Source: Piromyces finnis (taxonomy: Eukaryota > Neocallimastigomycota > Neocallimastigomycetes > Neocallimastigales > Neocallimastigaceae). Taken from it: a stretch of 64,000 bases of DNA. The notes beneath the pieces are model-generated. The model made no database searches. It was not told where the DNA came from and worked only from the letters and a program-made list of their open reading frames with translations. The DNA is taken from the NCBI GenBank assembly GCA_002104945.1, contig MCFH01000031.1, positions 485,501 to 549,500 of the forward strand. The letters are read 5' to 3'. This document shows, one piece after another, positions 25,482-34,981 of this stretch. The first letter of the stretch is position 1. Each line of letters begins with the position of its first letter. The position numbers and the translations under genes are program-made.

Positions 25482-26105
25482 TTAGTTTGATGCAGCAGCA
25501 GCTTTTCTTCCTTGTATATTTTGGTAAATTTGAATAATGATCATAAGTATAAAAAGAGAATCAACACCTGGTATAACATCTATTTTAAAGTTGGCTTTAT
25601 AATAAAAGTTTTTTAAAGTAGAAAATTGACATATTAAAATACCATTTTCTTTTTTCTTTCCATAATAAATGCTACAATTTTTATAAAATGCTGAGCATTC
25701 AATTTCAAGTAATTCATTTTTTTCTGTGGCCATATTAAAAAATTCAATTTCATATTTAAATTCTTTTAATGAAAATTTGGAAGAAAAATTACATGTTATA
25801 GAATTTACTTCTTTATCATTTTTCATACGACTAATAATTAATTCATTTGGTTTGGTTAAATGTGTTTTAAATTTGCATTTGTATAATACATTATTAGTTT
25901 TTGGATCAAGATACTTAGCTTTTCCCTTTAATACATTATATTCATATTTATATAATGGCATATTGCTTACATCTTCAATAGTATGTTCTAATAAAAATTT
26001 TCCAGTTGCTTTATAATAATAAGTAGTTTTTTCTTCAGATACATAATCATTATCAATAACACATATATTGTTTGGTAATGAGGTTTCTTCGAAATCCTTT
26101 GTCAT
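25482..26105 (-). CDS. LURP-one-related (tubby C-like) protein, array copy F
   Basis: Intronless, 207 residues. It belongs to the LURP-one-related (LOR, Pfam PF04525) family, a closed beta-barrel with a buried C-terminal hydrophobic helix, in the same fold as tubby and phospholipid scramblases. Family marks are the early strand FLLEHTIEDV followed by a turn, the YLDPKTNNVLYKCKFKTH segment where LOR proteins have 'D..G..L', NELIISRMKNDKE, the strand YEIEFFNMATEKNELLEI, CSIYYGKKKENGILICQF, and the closing IDVIPGVDSLFILMIIIQI, matching the LOR ending 'v.PGvD...i.alv.i'. The tail is NIQGRKAAAASN. It is the most diverged and most downstream of six tandem copies. Biochemical function is unknown; related folds bind phosphoinositides or lipids. 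Confidence 0.8.
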   Translation of the reverse strand: MTKDFEETSLPNNICVIDNDYVSEEKTTYYYKATGKFLLEHTIEDVSNMPLYKYEYNVLKGKAKYLDPKTNNVLYKCKFKTHLTKPNELIISRMKNDKEVNSITCNFSSKFSLKEFKYEIEFFNMATEKNELLEIECSAFYKNCSIYYGKKKENGILICQFSTLKNFYYKANFKIDVIPGVDSLFILMIIIQIYQNIQGRKAAAASN

Positions 26106-26830
26106 TTTTATTTTATTACTTTTTTTTTTTTAATACTTTTTTTAAAAATTTTATTATTCTTTCTTTTCTTTTTTTTAATTAAATTACACTATTTAAGTTA
26201 TTCAAATAATCAAAAATAAAGTTTATAATTAATATATTAGAATGCTATTGAAAAAATTGAAAAATAATGAATAATAATAAATTAAATTTAATAGATATTT
26301 TTTAATAAAGCAATAAAGAATAATGACCTTTACTCATATTCATTTGATGGTGTTTGACGAAAAATAACTCATTATTTTAACTATTAAGAAAAAGTCAAAA
26401 ACTAAAAAAAAAAAGTTTTAATGGTACGTCATAAAACTATATAGGCAGACCTTTTTTTTTATTTTTTATTTATAATTTTCATAATTCCAATATATATATA
26501 ACATATAGCTTTAGTCCAACCATCATACAGTGCAAAAGCCTCTTTAATTTTTTTAATTTGATATAAATGATAATTATTGTTATTGCTATCGTAGGAAAAA
26601 ATATTAATTTTCAAAAAGAATGAAAAATTAGTTTTAATAATTTAGGTGGGAGAAGGAAAAATGTTGAATTGAAAAATTAAATATTAAAAAATTATATACA
26701 CTTTTTTTTTTTTTGTTGTAAATGTTACATTATACACAATTAATTTATTTATTATCAATTATAAATAATACAACTAAAGTAATTATATTTAATAAGCATT
26801 TTTTATTATTTTTATTAAATATATTTATTT
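26106..26830. other. LOR array spacer E-F
   Basis: This 725-base spacer holds the presumptive promoter of copy F (just right of 26105) and the 3' flank of copy E. It shares weak similarity with the other array spacers, for example TATAGGCAG near 26442 against TTGGGCAG in others. Otherwise it is AT-rich. Confidence 0.45.
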
Positions 26831-27454
26831 TTAAAGAGTAGTAATGATAACATCTTTTTCTTCTTTAATACATTTAAGAATTTCAATTATAATTAAAAGT
26901 ATAAAAAGGGTATCAACACCTGGTACAATAACTATTTTAAAATCATAACTAAAACAGGATTTTGAAGAAGAAAATTGACATATTAAGACACCATTTTCTT
27001 TTTTTCTTCCGTAATAAATAGAACAATCTTTAAATGATGTTGAACATCTTATTTCAATTAATTCTTTTTTTTCTGTTGCCATATTGAAAAATTCAATTTC
27101 ATATTTATGACATTTAAATGAAAATTTGTCATTAAAATTACAAGTTATTGTTTGTATTTCTTTATCATCTTTCATAGAAGTAATAATTATTTCGTTTGGT
27201 TTAAGTAAATGTGTTTTACTCTTAAATTTAAATAATACTTTATTAGAATTTGGATCACATAGAGTACTTTTTCCTGTAAAACTGCTTGTTTTATGCTTAT
27301 ATAACATTTCGTTATTTGCATCTTCAATGTGAAAGTCTAAAAGAACTTTTCCTGTTGATTTATAATAATATGTAGTTTTTTCTTCAGATACATACTTATC
27401 ATCAATTACACATATATTACTGTTTAATGGTGTTTCTTCTAAATCTTTTGGCAT
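26831..27454 (-). CDS. LURP-one-related (tubby C-like) protein, array copy E
   Basis: Intronless, 207 residues, start MPKDLEETPLNSNICVIDD. Shared array blocks are KYVSEEKTTYYYKSTGK, STLCDPNSNKVLFKFKSKTH, PNEIIITSMKDDKEIQTITCN, YEIEFFNMATEKKELIEI, CSIYYGRKKENGVLICQFSS and the LOR ending VPGVDTLFILLIIIEIL. Compared with copies C and D the central strands are nearly identical; differences concentrate between the conserved strands and in the last 15 residues (KCIKEEKDVIITTL). Copies C, D and E look like the youngest duplicates. It is complete and probably functional. Confidence 0.8.
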   Translation of the reverse strand: MPKDLEETPLNSNICVIDDKYVSEEKTTYYYKSTGKVLLDFHIEDANNEMLYKHKTSSFTGKSTLCDPNSNKVLFKFKSKTHLLKPNEIIITSMKDDKEIQTITCNFNDKFSFKCHKYEIEFFNMATEKKELIEIRCSTSFKDCSIYYGRKKENGVLICQFSSSKSCFSYDFKIVIVPGVDTLFILLIIIEILKCIKEEKDVIITTL

Positions 27455-27751
27455 TTTATTTCTATTATTTTTTTTTTTAAAAAATAAAAAATTCTTTTTA
27501 TTGTTTTCAATTTTATTAATATATTTTTTAGATAAATTTTACCAAATATATTTGAATTTAAGACATCAATTTATTACTAGAAGTCATTGGATAAAACTTT
27601 AACATTAAAAGATTAATAATTGTGGTGACATAAGCCTACAGGCCAAAAACACAGGCAACATTATGGAGGCCTCTGTTATTTGAGCAACATATAAATTATA
27701 AGCATCGTAAAATAATATGAACATAATGTACATTAAGAGGTGCATAAACAG

Positions 27752-27955
27752 ACCACCATCATTTTCAAAGAATAACTATTCTAATAGATGGAAAAGAAAT
27801 GTATTGGGCAGTTAAAAAAAATGAATAAAATTTTAAATATACTTTTTTTTATAGTATAAAAACTTTAAAAACTATTATAAAAATAAAATAGACAGATTAC
27901 AAGATATAATTTTTTAATAGATTTATTATTTTATTATTACTGTTATTATTGTTAT
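27752..27955. repeat. Duplicated spacer block, copy 1
   Basis: About 200 bases nearly identical to 30895-31095. Shared landmarks are ACTATTCTAATAGATGG, AAATGTATTGGGCAGTT, TTATAGTATAAAAACTTTAA and a TTTTTAATAGATTTATTATT end running into TTA repeats. It lies between the stop of array copy D and the start of copy E, so it was copied together with the genes. Confidence 0.85.
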
Positions 27956-28059
27956 TGTTATTATCAGTAGTAGTATTATTATAATTATTATCTATATTAT
28001 TATTATTTTTTATTTTTATTTATTTATTATTATTATTATTATTATTTTTTTATTTTTTA

Positions 28060-28120
<61 letters not shown>

Positions 28121-28164
28121 TATTATTTATTTATTTATTATTATTATTATTTTTTTATTTTTTA

Positions 28165-28201
<37 letters not shown>

Positions 28202-28346
28202 TATTATTTATTATTATTTATTTATTATTATTATTATTATTTTATTTTTTATTTTTTATTTTATTATTATTTATTATTTATTATTTATTTATTTATTATT
28301 ATTATTATTTTTATTATTATTATTATTATTTTATTTATTTTAATTT
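27956..28346. repeat. Compound TTA / TTTTTA minisatellite
   Basis: About 390 bases built of TTA runs interrupted by TTTTTATTTTTTATTTTA motifs. The combination of a TTA run, a T-rich interruption and another TTA run recurs about three times (near 28019, 28131 and 28222), giving a higher-order periodicity of roughly 90-110 bases. Such structure suggests replication slippage on two scales. Confidence 0.85.
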
Positions 28347-28363
28347 AATTGCTTTTTTTTTTT

Positions 28364-28417
28364 TTTAAATTGATTAAAATTGATTATATTTTTTAAATTG
28401 ATTAAAATTGATTATAT
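28364..28417. repeat. 26-28-bp direct repeat x2
   Basis: Two adjacent copies of TTTTAAATTGATTAAAATTG-type sequence ending in ATTATAT lie immediately before the 3' end of array copy D. Confidence 0.75.
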
Positions 28418-28477
28418 ATAAAAAAATTTTATAGTAATATATATTATTTTTACTGAATATAATATAAATATATATTT

Positions 28478-29083
28478 TTAGGAAGCTTGAATAATCATTA
28501 AAGTTTCAATAAATATCATAAGCATAAAAAGAGTATCAACACCTGGTGCAATATCTATTTTATAATCGCAATTTAAACAGGATTTTAAAGTATTAATTTG
28601 ACATATTAAAACACCATTTTCTTTTTTTCTTCCATAATAAAAAGAACATTTACTGAATAATGTTGAACATCTCAATTCAATTAATTCCTTTTTTTCTGTT
28701 GCCATATTGAAAAATTCATATTCACAGTTATATCCTTTAAGTGAAGGTTTAAAAGAACAATTACATGTTATTGTTTGTATTTCTTTATCATCTTTCATAG
28801 AAGTAATAATTATTTCGTATGGTTTATTAGTTAAATGAATATCACTTTTAAATTTGAATAATACTTTTTTAGTTATTGGATCACATAGAGTACTTTTTCC
28901 TGTAAAATTACTTATTTTATGCTTATATAATACTTTTTTATTTGCATCTTCAATTTGAAAGTGTGCAAAGATTTTTCCTTTTGATTTATAATGAAAAGTA
29001 TTTTTTTTTTCAGATATATATTTATCATTAATAACACATATATTATTATTTAATGGTGTTTCTTCGAATAATTCCTGAGTCAT
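28478..29083 (-). CDS. LURP-one-related (tubby C-like) protein, array copy D
   Basis: Intronless, 201 residues, start MTQELFEETPLNNNICVI. It carries all array blocks: KISNFTGKSTLCDPITKKVLF, EIIITSMKDDKEIQTITCN, YEFFNMATEKKELIELRC, FYYGRKKENGVLICQ and IAPGVDTLFMLMIFIETL. The central cysteines (NYCEYE-like and CSFYYGR strands) align with those of the neighbours. It ends MIIQAS, shorter than copies A, B and F. The reading frame is intact. The last 20 residues are the most variable part among copies. Confidence 0.8.
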   Translation of the reverse strand: MTQELFEETPLNNNICVINDKYISEKKNTFHYKSKGKIFAHFQIEDANKKVLYKHKISNFTGKSTLCDPITKKVLFKFKSDIHLTNKPYEIIITSMKDDKEIQTITCNCSFKPSLKGYNCEYEFFNMATEKKELIELRCSTLFSKCSFYYGRKKENGVLICQINTLKSCLNCDYKIDIAPGVDTLFMLMIFIETLMIIQAS

Positions 29084-29820
29084 TTTATTTTTATTATTAT
29101 TATTGTATTTCCAAACAATTTTTTAACCAGACAAAAAACCCTCTTTACCAGATTTATTATTATTCTTTTATTTTTTTTTTTAAAGATTTAAAAATATTTA
29201 ACTATTACTTTTTATAATAATTTGACTTAAACTTTATATAAAAAAGAAATATTTATAATTTGTGTCACCCTATATTATTAATCTCCTAATTTTACCATGA
29301 AAATTTTATCCAATAACGTATCAAAAAATAGTTTAACATTAGGAAGAACCAAGTTAATGATGATTAAGTAAAGATGTGTAGGTTTTGGAAGGGGCAGGAT
29401 TCCGCCCCCTAAGACCTACAAATCCTTACTAAATTGTACAATGAATGTAATATATGCAGTCCACTTAGCAATAGAATGCAGTCCTTGTTTCTTTAAAAAT
29501 CATCCCTATTAGAATTATTTTAATAGAAAGGAGAAGTGACCTCGGCAGTTTATAAAAAATGAATAAAATTTCAAATACCTACCTATCTTTTTATAGTATA
29601 TAATATAAGAATAAACCAAAATAAAATAAAAAAAATATTAAATAAACTAGATGGATAGATACAAAATATAATATTTTAATAGGCTTTTTATTATTATTTA
29701 GTTTTTATCGAATTTTTTTTTATTATTCTATTCATAAAATATAATATTTATATTAAATATATATTATATGTAAATATATATTTTAAGAAGTAACAACATT
29801 TCTTTCTTGCTTGAATATTT
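29084..29820. other. LOR array spacer C-D, with GC-rich hairpin
   Basis: This 737-base spacer contains a strong inverted repeat (29364-29434), a diverged version of the duplicated block at about 29517-29690 (GGCAGTTTATAAAAAATGAA, ATATTTTAATAGGC), and the relict 3' tail of copy C just left of 29820. Confidence 0.6.
29364..29434. repeat. 71-nt imperfect inverted repeat (GC-rich hairpin)
   Basis: The outer arms AGTAAAGATGTGTAGG and CCTACAAATCCTTACT pair at 14 of 16 positions. An inner stem GGGGC/GCCCC closes an AGGATTCC loop. Local G+C is far above the surrounding DNA. It could be the hairpin of a non-autonomous transposon relic, a structured RNA, or a recombination-prone cruciform. The array context argues against a bacterial-style terminator. 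Confidence 0.75.
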
Positions 29821-30396
29821 TTAAAAAATTTCAATAATAAGTAAAAGTATAAAAAGGGTATCAACGCCTGGTGCGATATCTATTTTGAAATCATAATTAA
29901 AAAGAGTTTTTGAAGAAGAAAATTGACCTATTAAAACACCATTTTCTTTTTTTCTTCCATAATAAATAGAACAATAATTGAATAATGGTGAACATTGTAT
30001 TTCAATTAATTCTTTTTTCTCTGTTGCAATATTGAAAAACTCAATTTCACATATATAACATTTTAAAGAGGATTTGACATTAGAATTACATGTTATTGTT
30101 TGTATTTCTTTATCATCTTTCATAGAAGTAATAATTATCTCATTTGATTTAGTTAAATGGGTTTTACTTTTGAATTTAAATAATACTTTATTAGTTTTTG
30201 GATCACGTAAAGATCTTTCTCCTGTAAAACCACTTAATTTATACCATATTATATTCTTTTCATCTTCAACTTGAAAATGTATAAAAACTTTTCCTGTTGA
30301 TTTATAATGAAAAGTAGTTTTTTCTTCAGATACATATTTATCATCAATAACACATATATTATTATTTAATGGTGGTTCCTCGAAACATTGAGTCAT
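29783..30396 (-). CDS. LURP-one-related protein, array copy C (tail shortened by frameshift)
   Basis: The open frame is 30396-29821, 191 residues, start MTQCFEEPPLNNNICVIDD. Array blocks are intact through IAPGVDTLFILLLIIEIF, where a stop falls directly after a T6 run on the coding strand. Past the stop, a neighbouring frame reads KNIQARK, the tail seen in sister copies, and a second shift leads to a VVTS-stop ending at about 29783. The last 15 residues or so have therefore been lost through one or two small indels. The core barrel and its hydrophobic helix are still encoded, so the protein may remain functional. A sequencing error in the homopolymer is the main alternative. Confidence 0.72.
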
Positions 30397-30399
30397 TTT

Positions 30400-30412
30400 A
30401 TTTTTATTATTA

Positions 30413-30453
<41 letters not shown>

Positions 30454-30553
30454 TTATTATATTTTATTTTTATTTTATTATTATTATTATTTTATTATAT
30501 TTTATTTTTATTTTATTATTATTATTATTATTTTATTATATTATATATATATA
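30400..30553. repeat. TTA / TTTTATT compound repeat
   Basis: About 150 bases of TTA runs separated by two near-identical TTATATTTTATTTTTATTT interruptions, directly upstream of the copy C start codon (30396). It produces artefactual poly-Tyr/Ile frames. Confidence 0.85.
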
Positions 30554-30894
30554 TTTTTTTTTTCAAAGGCTTTAATAATTTTTGAAAATTCTTCCTTTTT
30601 ATAGTAAATCAATTTTAGTAATATTCTTTTTTTGATAGATTTGCCAATTTGTAATTTTAATATATGAACCATTTGGTAAAACTTTAATTTTAAATTAAAA
30701 AAGATTAATAATATATGATGACATAAATCTATAGTTTAAAAACATAAGCAACGTTTCCTTTTTACATCAAGTATATCATTATGACGGCAGTTATTTTGTC
30801 AATAGGATTCGATGGGTCAAAGTTAGTGATATCACACAATAATACAAATGTAATATGCATGAATTAAGAAGCTTCCAGTTTCATAATCTAGTAA

Positions 30895-31095
30895 TCACCA
30901 TTTTTCAAGGAATCACTATTCTAATAGATGGAAAAGAAATGTATTGGGCAGTTAAAAAAAAAATGAATAAAATTTTAAATATATTTTTTTTATAGTATAA
31001 AAACTTTAAAAATCATTATAAAAATGAAATAGTCAGATACAAGGTATAATTTTTTAATAGATTTATTATTTTATTATTATTACTGTTATTATTTA
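30895..31095. repeat. Duplicated spacer block, copy 2
   Basis: About 200 bases nearly identical to 27752-27955. It lies between the stop of array copy B and the start of copy C, the same relative position as the first copy, showing that gene and flank were duplicated as a unit. Confidence 0.85.
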
Positions 31096-31250
31096 CTTTT
31101 TTAAATGCAATTATTTATGATGTTGTGGATAATTAAAAAGGATAGAATTTTTTCATTTTTATTTATTTATTTGTTTATTTATTATTATTTAGTTATATCA
31201 AAAACTTTATAGAAATATATTATTCTTATTGAATGTAATATGTATATATA

Positions 31251-31850
31251 TTAAGAAGCAGCAGCAACTTTTCTTGCATGAACACTTCTAATGACTTGAA
31301 TAATAATTAAAAGTATAAAAAGAGTATCAACACCTGGCATAATATCTATTTTAAAATCGGAACCAAAAAAGGATTTTGAAGAAAATTGACCTATTAAAAT
31401 ACCATTTTCTTTTTCTCTTCCATAATAAACAGTACAATCTTTATTAAATGATGGACACCTTACTTCAATTATTTCATTTTTTTTTGTTGCTTTATTGAAA
31501 AACTCAATTTCACATTTATATTTTATAAATAAAGGTTTGACTGTTTGAATACATGATATTTTTTCCATTTCTTTATCATCTTTCATAGAAGTAATAATTA
31601 TTTCGTTTGGTTTAGTTATATGACTTATCACTTTGAATTTGAATAATTTTTTATCAGTTTTTGGATCATATAAAACACTATTTCCTGTAATACCATTGTA
31701 TTTATGCTTGTATAACATTTTATTATTTTCATCTTCAACGCGAAAGTCAAATATAAAGTTTCCTGGCTTGTAGTGAAAAGTAGTTTTTTTTTCATATACA
31801 TATTTATCATTAATAACACGTATATTGTTTGGTGATATTTTTTGAATCAT
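31251..31850 (-). CDS. LURP-one-related (tubby C-like) protein, array copy B
   Basis: Intronless, 199 residues, start MIQKISPNNIRVINDKYV. It is more diverged than C-E: the fourth block reads EIEFFNKATKKNEIIEV in place of NMATEKKELIEI, and the central stretch is KISCIQTVKPLFIKYKC. The LOR ending is DIMPGVDTLFILLIIIQVI followed by RSVHARKVAAAS, close to the ends of copies A and F. A and B share the NKAT variant and form a sub-pair. The frame is intact. Confidence 0.8.
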   Translation of the reverse strand: MIQKISPNNIRVINDKYVYEKKTTFHYKPGNFIFDFRVEDENNKMLYKHKYNGITGNSVLYDPKTDKKLFKFKVISHITKPNEIIITSMKDDKEMEKISCIQTVKPLFIKYKCEIEFFNKATKKNEIIEVRCPSFNKDCTVYYGREKENGILIGQFSSKSFFGSDFKIDIMPGVDTLFILLIIIQVIRSVHARKVAAAS

Positions 31851-32419
31851 TCTATTTTATTATTATTATTATTATTTATTTAGTTCCAATAGTTTTTTGT
31901 TTTTTTATTTTTTTTTTTTTCCGAACAACAAATTGTCCAAAGTTACTGTTTAAATAGTTTCCTTTTTTACTTGTTTCAAAAAAGATTTTTTTTTAATATA
32001 ATTCATTACATTAAAAAAAAAGTATAAATAATATTCTTTTAACTTTTTAACTTTAATAAATGAATATGGTGAAAGTTTAATATGTTTTTTTTTTTTTAAT
32101 GAAGAATATAATTAATTTTTTGAAATATTAAAATTATTATTATTATTTGAAATATTCAATTTATTATAATTCAATTTGTAATAATTCATCAATTTATAAT
32201 AATTATAGTATATTCCTTAGTTGATAAAACTTTCAGATAAACATTAGAGGATTAATAATACATAGATCAAAAAAGCATCAATATTATTTCTTTCTTACAT
32301 TAAATGGAACATTATGGTGACATCTGCTTATTAACATATTGAATAAAGTTATTAGTATTGTACAATAAAATATATAGGGCAGTTAAAAATAAAGTTTTTT
32401 TTTAATATATTACTATTAC

Positions 32420-32472
<53 letters not shown>

Positions 32473-32520
32473 TATTATTATTATTTTAAATATCAATTAT
32501 TTCTTTGTAAATATATGTTT
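31851..32520. other. LOR array spacer A-B
   Basis: A 670-base spacer. Near 32225-32290 it retains a remnant of the shared spacer sequence (AAAACTTTCAGATAAACATTAG, GGATTAATAATACATAGATC), then GGGCAGTTAAAAATAAAG at about 32378, and a pure TTA run at about 32418-32486. Confidence 0.55.
32410..32486. repeat. (TTA)n microsatellite
   Basis: About 70 bases of TTA repeat with one TATTAT interruption, 35 bases from the 3' end of array copy A. Confidence 0.85.
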
Positions 32521-33145
32521 TTAAGAAGCAGCATAAATAGCAGCATTTCTTGCTTGATTACTTCTAAAGACTTGAATAATAATCAAAAGTATAAAAAGAG
32601 TATCAACACCCGGTATAATATCTATTTTAAAATCGAAACTAAAAAGGAATTTTGAAGAAGAAAATTTACATATTAAAATACCATTTTCTTTTTTTCTTCC
32701 ATAATAAATAAAACATTCTTTATATAAAGGTACAGTTTTTACTTCAATTATTTCATTTTTTTCTGTTGCTTTATTAAAAAATTCAATTTCACATTTATTT
32801 TAAAAATGTGAGTTTAACCTTTTGAATACATGTTATTTTTTCTATTTCTTTATCATCTTTCATGGAAGTAATAACTATTTCGCTTGGTTTAGTTAAATGT
32901 CCTACACTTTTGAATTCAAATACTTTTTCATCAGTTTCTGGATCAAGTAAAGCACTATTTCCTGTAATACTATTATATTTATGCTTATATAATTCATTAT
33001 TATTTGCATCTTCAACATGATAATCTGTCATAAAATTTCCTATTGGTCTATAATAAAAAGTAGTAGTTTCTTCAGATATATATTTATCATCAATAACACA
33101 TATATTGTTTGGTAATGAGGTTTTTTCAAATAATTTTTGAGTCAT
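32521..33145 (-). pseudogene. LURP-one-related protein, array copy A, frameshifted
   Basis: The start MTQKLFEKTSLPNNICVID and the first half (KYISEETTTFYYRPIGNF, SALLDPETDEKVFEF, EIVITSMKDDKEIEKITC) are open as 116 codons down to 32795. There the frame meets a stop (FLK-stop) inside an A/T homopolymer. The second half is fully preserved in the frame reached by a single-base insertion or two-base deletion: KCEIEFFNKATEKNEIIEV, IYYGRKKENGILICKF and DIIPGVDTLFILLIIIQVF, with the AAS-stop at 32521. Apart from this one shift no damage is seen, so the event is recent or is a homopolymer sequencing error. It is the 5'-most member of the array. Confidence 0.75.
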
Positions 33146-34981
33146 TTTACTTTATTTTTTTTTTTAATTTCAAAAATTTAATAATTAGTTTTCCTACTTC
33201 TTTTTTACTTTTTTTTTTTTTTAACAATAATAAATCATGAGTTCAAAGTTGACGCTTAAATAGTTCCTTTGCTACTCATGGAATTCAGAAAGATAATTTT
33301 TATTTAATAAACTACAATGATTTTTAACATAATTCATTCCCTTAAAGTATAAATAATAGAATTTTTAATTTAATAGAATTAATTTATGATTTATGTTACA
33401 CTAGAATAATGGAAATTGTTAGAAATAAAGTTTAATTTACATTGCACAAAATATATTTATATTTATTTATAATAAAATAATTAATATTTAAATATTTGTA
33501 AACGTATTATGGCGCAATGTAAATAATGTATATATGAATGTAAATGTAAATAATCATGTATCAATATAAATATTAAATGTAATTAATATATATTAAAAAA
33601 GGAGTCCTTTAATAAATAAAATTAACCATAAATATTAACAGAAATTAATAAAAGTAAACGTAAACAATATTTATTTTTAATTTGATAATAAATTTAATTA
33701 TTATTAAAATACTATTAATACTAGATTACTTATATTAAACTTTAATTAATAATAAAATTATAATGTCAATTACTAATCTACCATTTTCAACTATGTTAAA
33801 GGTCTGGCTAAAGTCAAATTTTGCCTGGCTAAAAAGTCTGGCTAAAATGGCCAAAAATCTAGGATTTATACTAAATCATTATATTATCCATATAATATTT
33901 CCCATCTTAATTTCATAATAAAAAGTATTACTTAAAGCAGCTAAGAATCTAGATTTATACATAAAATTTCCATTATGAATTATATTCATTTAGAATGTAA
34001 TTGATATATTGTTAGATTTTTGATATTTTTATTAAAGGTTAGAAAAATCACAAAAAATCTAGTATAATTTCAAAATTTTTTTTTTTTTTTTTTGATATGT
34101 ATCATGGTGTTGGAAAAATTTATAATGTTTTTATTAGTAGTAGTATTTATTTTAAGAAAGGGTAAATTTGTGAGCTAAAAATGATAAAGGGTAAAATAAT
34201 ATTAATACAAAGGCTATTTCAAAGATGATTAATATTTGTATAAAACTCAGTTGAAAGATATGGATTAATGTCATTAACGAATAATAACTGAATGACTTTT
34301 AAAGTGAGAAAAGAAAGAAAAATAAATTTAATTTGAAATATTTTATATCATTATTACTAATATTAGTTTAATTTTACTTAGTAGTTAGAATTAATATTTT
34401 ATGATTTTTTCATTTTTTCATTTTTTTTATTTAATAAAAATAGTTCAAAATATTATATATTCAAAAATAATCTTTTTATTAATATTATTATACATAATTA
34501 CATTACTAAATGAAAAAAAATTACATATTATATATTTTTTATTATTTTTTTTTTTTTTTACTTTTTTTTTTTTATTAAAATAATGTAATCTCAATCAATT
34601 TTGAAAATAAAACTAATTATTTATTATTATTTTATTATTTAGAAAAATAATTTTATATTATTTTCATTTTTATTATATAGAGTATTTCTGTATATATATA
34701 CATACATATTTATATGATTTTTCATTATATATATATATAATAAGAAATAGTAATATTATATATATAGTTAAATAACTAATTTTAATTTCTACTATGACAT
34801 GTTCATTGGTATTATAATAATTGGTATAATTAGTATTAGATTGACAAGAACAAGAATCATTATGTTATTGCTCATTGATATTAATATTATTTAATGATAA
34901 TGCTTGACTAGTAGAGAATGTATTATTTATATCATTTTCTATACTAATGGTATAATTAATAGGAATAGTCTCATTCTTATT
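33146..34981. other. 1.8-kb gene-poor region
   Basis: AT-rich DNA upstream of array copy A and downstream of the PY-motif gene. The one unusual segment is a cluster of CTGGCTAAA motifs at 33803-33860. A 60-codon plus-strand frame at 34401 is low in complexity and not supported. Confidence 0.5.
33803..33860. repeat. Short CTGGCTAAA repeat cluster
   Basis: TCTGGCTAAA at 33803 and 33837 and CCTGGCTAAA at 33824, followed by ATGGCCAAAAATCTAGG. Degenerate echoes (GCTAAGAATCTAG, AAAAATCTAGT) occur downstream near 33938 and 34064. It may be the remnant of a dispersed repeat. Confidence 0.6.

Larger units (their letters stand above)
27455..28477. other. LOR array spacer D-E with duplicated block and expanded repeats
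   Basis: This is the longest spacer of the array (1023 bases). It contains a GC-richer patch at about 27615-27680 (CCTACAGGCC, GGAGGCCTCTG), a block of about 200 bases almost identical to one in spacer B-C, and a large compound TTA/TTTTTA repeat. The repeat expansion accounts for its extra length relative to the other spacers. Confidence 0.6.
30397..31250. other. LOR array spacer B-C
   Basis: An 854-base spacer. It starts with TTA/TTTTATT simple repeats in the leader of copy C (about 30400-30553), then a segment related to spacer D-E (ATGATGACATAAATCTATAG against GTGGTGACATAAGCCTACAG), a slightly GC-richer patch near 30781-30835, and the second copy of the duplicated block. Confidence 0.6.

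Noticed and set aside
29364-29434. Rho-independent terminator
   Set aside because: The genome is eukaryotic; the hairpin lacks a matching T tract and sits away from a transcript end.
30369-30585. Tyr/Ile-rich plus-strand frames upstream of LOR copy C
   Set aside because: Generated by the TTA/TTTTATT compound repeat.
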